64,000 nucleotides of DNA from Psychrobacillus sp040274765. Its GTDB lineage: Bacteria > Bacillota > Bacilli > Bacillales_A > Planococcaceae. This document shows positions 60,689-64,000 of the stretch, piece after piece. A program made the translations under genes and the position numbers. The notes under the pieces were generated by a model. It did no database searches, was not told the DNA's origin, and worked only from the letters and a program-made list of their open reading frames with translations. The stretch lies in the NCBI GenBank assembly GCA_040274765.1, contig JBEMAY010000001.1:1-64000 (forward strand), written 5' to 3'. How positions within the stretch are numbered: the first letter of the stretch is position 1; every line of letters begins with the position of its first letter.

Positions 60689-61618
60689 ATGCTTCAGGCA
60701 AAAAATCTTCAGAAGAAGTTTAAAGCAAAAGAAGTAGTGAAAAAGATAAATTTGGAGCTTGGTGCAGGAGAATCAATTGGACTGCTAGGTCCAAATGGTG
60801 CAGGAAAATCAACTACTATATCCATGCTTTCATCATTAATGAAGCCTACAAGTGGAACTGTTCTTTGGAATGAGACTTCCATTGAGGAGAATCCTCAAAT
60901 GCTTCGTAAAAATTTAGGAGTAGTACCTCAAGAAATAGCCTTGTATCCAGAGCTTACAGCAAAAGAGAACCTAGAGTTTTTTGGTCGTATTTACGGGCTG
61001 AAAGGAAAAGATTTAAAAACACGGGTGGAGGATGTGCTTGAAAAGATTGGTTTAAGTGATCGAAAAAAGGACAGAGTGAAAACTTTTTCTGGTGGGATGA
61101 AGCGTAGACTTAACATTGGAGCGGCTTTACTACATAAACCTTCCTTTCTCATTATGGATGAGCCTACTGTAGGGATAGATCCTCAGTCTCGCGCTTACAT
61201 ATTAGAGGCCATAAAGCAGCTTGTAGAGGAAGGTATGACTTTACTTTACACCAGTCACTATATTGAAGAGGTAGAGCTTCTTTGCGAAAAGATATACATT
61301 ATGGACCAGGGGGAAATTATTGCATCGGGAACAAAAGAGGAATTAAAGTCTTTAGTTTCAGACCAACAAACAATTGAGTTAAAGGGTCATTCACTTTCAG
61401 TTGCATTTGAGGAAAGCTTACAGAAGCATTTTCCAACTGCTAACATCCACTGGGAAGAAGAAAAGCTTTTAGTATCTCTTTCTAAGTTTATCGAGCCATT
61501 ATCAAGTATTTTTGCAGTTGCGGCCGAAAATGAAGTGACGATTACTTCTGCAGTAGTGAAAATTCCTTCTCTCGAGGATGTTTTTTTACATTTAACAGGA
61601 AGAGCTTTGAGAGACTAG
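60689..61618 (+). CDS. ABC transporter ATPase (LnrL-like, linearmycin/antibiotic exporter type)
   Basis: The first gene of an ABC-2 exporter operon. The 309-residue ATPase has Walker A GPNGAGKST, signature SGGMKRRL, Walker B FLIMDEPTVGID and H-loop TSHY. The C-terminal 80 residues form the extension common to DrrA/LnrL-type ATPases. The ATG at 60689 is nine bases from AAGGAG; the ATG at 60680 is directly against it. The operon layout (ATPase and two permeases) resembles B. subtilis LnrLMN, but the two-component system of that locus is not visible here. Confidence 0.87.
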   Translation: MLQAKNLQKKFKAKEVVKKINLELGAGESIGLLGPNGAGKSTTISMLSSLMKPTSGTVLWNETSIEENPQMLRKNLGVVPQEIALYPELTAKENLEFFGRIYGLKGKDLKTRVEDVLEKIGLSDRKKDRVKTFSGGMKRRLNIGAALLHKPSFLIMDEPTVGIDPQSRAYILEAIKQLVEEGMTLLYTSHYIEEVELLCEKIYIMDQGEIIASGTKEELKSLVSDQQTIELKGHSLSVAFEESLQKHFPTANIHWEEEKLLVSLSKFIEPLSSIFAVAAENEVTITSAVVKIPSLEDVFLHLTGRALRD

Positions 61619-61629
61619 GGGGAAATCGA

Positions 61630-62904
61630 ATGCTTTTTAACTTAATTAGTAAGCAACTAAAGGTAATTGTTCGTAACAAGCAGCCGTTTATTATCCTTTT
61701 AGCTATGCCTATTATCTTGATTACTATTTTATCCTCAGCCTTGGCTGGCATCATGGATAATGACGGATCTTCTGCTATTCAGGCTCACTTGGTAATTATA
61801 GATGAAACTAGCTGGGAGAAGGAGCAGGCATCTATTGCAGCCTTTCTAAAAGAATCTGGAGTGGAAGGGCCTACTCTTAATACTCTTTTGCAAACTTTTG
61901 AAGAAAACGATCCTACTAATGTTTTGCGAAATTCAATTCTCCGCTCTAAGGAAATCGAAAAATATGTAAAAACAACTAGCGAAGACATATCTAATCTGGA
62001 AGAGTTAAGAAAGAGTAATAATATGGATGGAATTTTAGTCATTCCTGATACTTTCAGATTAGATTATATTAAACAATCTTATTTTGACCAAGGAAATAAA
62101 CCAAGTTTTGAGTTGTTTTTAAATCAAGAAAATGAAATAAGGGCATCCATAATTGCTTCAATTCTTGACGAGTGGAAAAAAGGGTTTAACCAGTCAATGG
62201 CACTAAATCAAGTGGGTATCTCTCCTAACGAATTAATGGGTCAAACAATTGCAGTACAGAAAATAGAGCATGTAATGAATGAGGGAGAACGTGTTATTCC
62301 ATCTTCCGTTTATTATTCTGTGGGAATGCTAGTAATGTTTGCTCTTTATATACCCTCCTTTTTGGCGGGATTTGCGTTACAGGAAGTATATTGGAAGGTT
62401 TATGACCGAATCCTTTTAGCAGGAGTATCCTCCACCTATTACACTCTTTCTATATTTATAACAGGGGCAATTGTAGCTTTACTGCAGCAGACAATCATAT
62501 TACTTTATGGAAGTCTGGTGCTGGGAATAGACTGGATTGGCATACAGGCTATGATTGTAATAGTCGTTAGCTTCAGCTTATTTATCGGGGGCCTTTCAGC
62601 ACTTTTAACAGCCTTACAATTTAAAACGGGAACTGATGGTATTGCTAATGTGTTTAATGGATTAGTGATTACTATTTTCTCCTTCTTGGGAGGCTCCTTC
62701 TTTAAAATTAGTGATGTATCCGAAACGCTTGGTGATATAGGTGGCTATACCCCTAACGGAGCCACAATGAAAGCAGTTCTCTCTATTCAAACCGGTGATT
62801 CAGTGGGAGTAATATGGCCACAGATGTATGTGCTATATATTGGCCTATTAATATGTGTAGGCTTGTCCATTATAGTATTTCCAAAAAGAGGTGTGGCATC
62901 ATGA
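61630..62904 (+). CDS. ABC-2 type permease (LnrM-like)
   Basis: A 424-residue permease with an N-terminal helix (about 22-42), a large extracytoplasmic domain (about 45-225) and five more helices. The ABC-2 signature near the C-terminus, FLGGSFFKI, is followed by ATMKAVL. Its gene starts 11 bp after the ATPase, with AGGGGG close before the ATG, and ends four bases inside the next permease (ATGA). Together they should form an A2B1B2 exporter. Confidence 0.87.
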   Translation: MLFNLISKQLKVIVRNKQPFIILLAMPIILITILSSALAGIMDNDGSSAIQAHLVIIDETSWEKEQASIAAFLKESGVEGPTLNTLLQTFEENDPTNVLRNSILRSKEIEKYVKTTSEDISNLEELRKSNNMDGILVIPDTFRLDYIKQSYFDQGNKPSFELFLNQENEIRASIIASILDEWKKGFNQSMALNQVGISPNELMGQTIAVQKIEHVMNEGERVIPSSVYYSVGMLVMFALYIPSFLAGFALQEVYWKVYDRILLAGVSSTYYTLSIFITGAIVALLQQTIILLYGSLVLGIDWIGIQAMIVIVVSFSLFIGGLSALLTALQFKTGTDGIANVFNGLVITIFSFLGGSFFKISDVSETLGDIGGYTPNGATMKAVLSIQTGDSVGVIWPQMYVLYIGLLICVGLSIIVFPKRGVAS

Positions 62905-64000
62905 AGGGCATTTGGATTGCAAGGGCTCAAAATTTAAAGAGAAAGCCGTTGGTTCTTTTGACAATGACCATTATGACAGTTGTCCTCGCATATGTTCTCA
63001 GTGGTGGTGTAGGTGGCCAGCAAGCAATTTTTATCACTAATGATCATTCCGAAACAAGTAATGTCGTATTAGATAAATTAAAATCTTTAGAGGACTATTC
63101 CTTTCATCCACTGTCTAAAAAGGAGTTAGAAGAAAAGATAGAGGGCGATCCTGACTTAATAGGAGTATTGCTTACAGAGTCTACGTATACAGTCTTGAGT
63201 AGCGCCAAAACAGATGTCGTTATGAATTTATCCTTAGCAATAGAAGCATCATTTAACGAAATCGCCTTCGAGAAAAAAGTAGTAGAAATTGGCGGTAGGG
63301 ATAAGTGGAATGAAGTAAATAGAATTTTAGATGCTGAGGAAGCCTTCAAAATCGAGATTAGTGCTATGAATGAAAAGCAGACTTTTCGATATGATGGAGC
63401 TCTACAAAGTTTATTTGGTTATATGCTCTTTTTTGTATTTTATACCATCTCCACCAATGTCCAATTTATATTGGAAGATAAAAGAACAGGTGTGTGGAAT
63501 CGTCTAAAGTTAGCTTCTATTAGTCGGACTCAATTATATGTTGGGCATTTATCCTTTAGCTTTCTAATTGGTTTTTTACAAATGCTTTTAGTTTTATTAG
63601 TATTCCGATTTATCGTGGGAACTAATATGTATGGGGCATTCTGTGAAATAATTATTATATCCAGTATTTATGTATTATTAGTTTTAGCGATCTCATTAAT
63701 AATCATTTCACTAGCCAAAACTGTTAGCCAAAGTGGAGTTATTGTTTCGTTGCTGGCAGTGGCTTTCGCTATGTTAGGGGGGGCATATTGGCCACTTGAA
63801 ATTGTCCAATCAGAAGGGTTACTGAATTTGAAATGGTTGTCTCCTATTTACTACGCGATGGAAGGATTAAAAAGAGTTACCATTTATGGGGAAACCTTAA
63901 GTGCTGTCTCAGCGTACCTATGGATAATGCTTTTATTAGCGGCTACGTTTATTGCAGGAGGTATATATTTATTAGAAAAGAAAACAGAACGTGGCCATTC
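62901..64000 (+). CDS. ABC-2 type permease (LnrN-like), cut by the window end
   Basis: This is the second permease. Its ATG at 62901 overlaps the stop of the previous gene and the frame is open to the last base, so at least 366 residues are present. The plan repeats that of its neighbour: helix at about 18-37, an extracytoplasmic domain to about 165, then five or six helices with MLGGAYWPLEIV. The stop codon lies past the window. No sequence problem is seen. Confidence 0.85.
   Translation, partial: MKGIWIARAQNLKRKPLVLLTMTIMTVVLAYVLSGGVGGQQAIFITNDHSETSNVVLDKLKSLEDYSFHPLSKKELEEKIEGDPDLIGVLLTESTYTVLSSAKTDVVMNLSLAIEASFNEIAFEKKVVEIGGRDKWNEVNRILDAEEAFKIEISAMNEKQTFRYDGALQSLFGYMLFFVFYTISTNVQFILEDKRTGVWNRLKLASISRTQLYVGHLSFSFLIGFLQMLLVLLVFRFIVGTNMYGAFCEIIIISSIYVLLVLAISLIIISLAKTVSQSGVIVSLLAVAFAMLGGAYWPLEIVQSEGLLNLKWLSPIYYAMEGLKRVTIYGETLSAVSAYLWIMLLLAATFIAGGIYLLEKKTERGH

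Overview
The window looks like chromosomal DNA of a low-GC Gram-positive bacterium of the order Bacillales, most likely a Planococcaceae or Bacillaceae soil organism (Psychrobacillus, Sporosarcina or Lysinibacillus-like). This is inferred from the AT-rich sequence, strong AGGAGG-type ribosome binding sites, clean SigA promoters, and orthologues of Bacillus subtilis genes (hflX, thrCB, hmp-nsrR, mntR, cvfB, MhqR-type dioxygenase, BmrA- and BmrC/D-like exporters). It is a draft scaffold: there are three N runs (21432-21441, 29399-29496, 42792-42801). No rRNA, tRNA, CRISPR array, insertion sequence or prophage was found.

Layout. 1-14230: VOC protein and hflX, an ABC exporter, a POT peptide transporter, a lipoprotein, a thioredoxin-reductase-like flavoprotein, a PAP2 phosphatase, a UDG-like protein, a ZIP metal transporter with a MntR-like box in its promoter, thrC-thrB, a NiaP-like transporter and a 125-bp-period tandem repeat array. 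14235-28861: FlaR-like kinase, CoA-transferase and alkyladenine glycosylase; the divergent hmp/nsrR nitric-oxide module; ppaC; an amino-acid symporter; a Rieske flavoprotein; and a PadR-controlled heterodimeric ABC exporter. 29231-33468: an RRNPP-type (NprR-like) regulator whose stop codon overlaps the start of a secreted propeptide made of about nine tandem 15-residue repeats, next to a BmrA-like exporter. 33601-37201: a transporter plus two M20 amidohydrolases, a probable operon for N-acyl or N-carbamoyl compounds. 37382-44658: yceI and hxlR, divergent and sharing paired operators, then murB, a penicillin-acylase-family protein and cadC-cadA. 44865-64000: several GNAT acetyltransferases, mntR, cvfB, a DUF1002 protein, an MhqR-box-controlled dioxygenase, a lipid kinase, a YidC-type insertase, an MFS transporter, a VanY-type carboxypeptidase, cardiolipin synthase and a LnrLMN-like ABC-2 exporter cut by the window end.

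The best candidate for an undescribed system is the regulator-propeptide pair at 29231-31005. Gene order, translational coupling, an N-terminal HTH followed by TPR-like helices, and a Sec signal peptide on the partner are the hallmarks of RRNPP quorum sensing (Rap-Phr, NprR-NprX). Here, however, the pheromone unit is repeated in tandem, much as in yeast alpha-factor precursors. The repeat contains DKPEITS, close to the NprX core SKPDIVG.

Several regulatory circuits can be read directly from DNA: NsrR box/hmp, PadR operator centred on its own -10, two HxlR-type operators between yceI and hxlR, two CadC boxes around a consensus promoter, an MhqR palindrome, and a MntR-like box in front of the ZIP transporter (mntR itself lies in the window).
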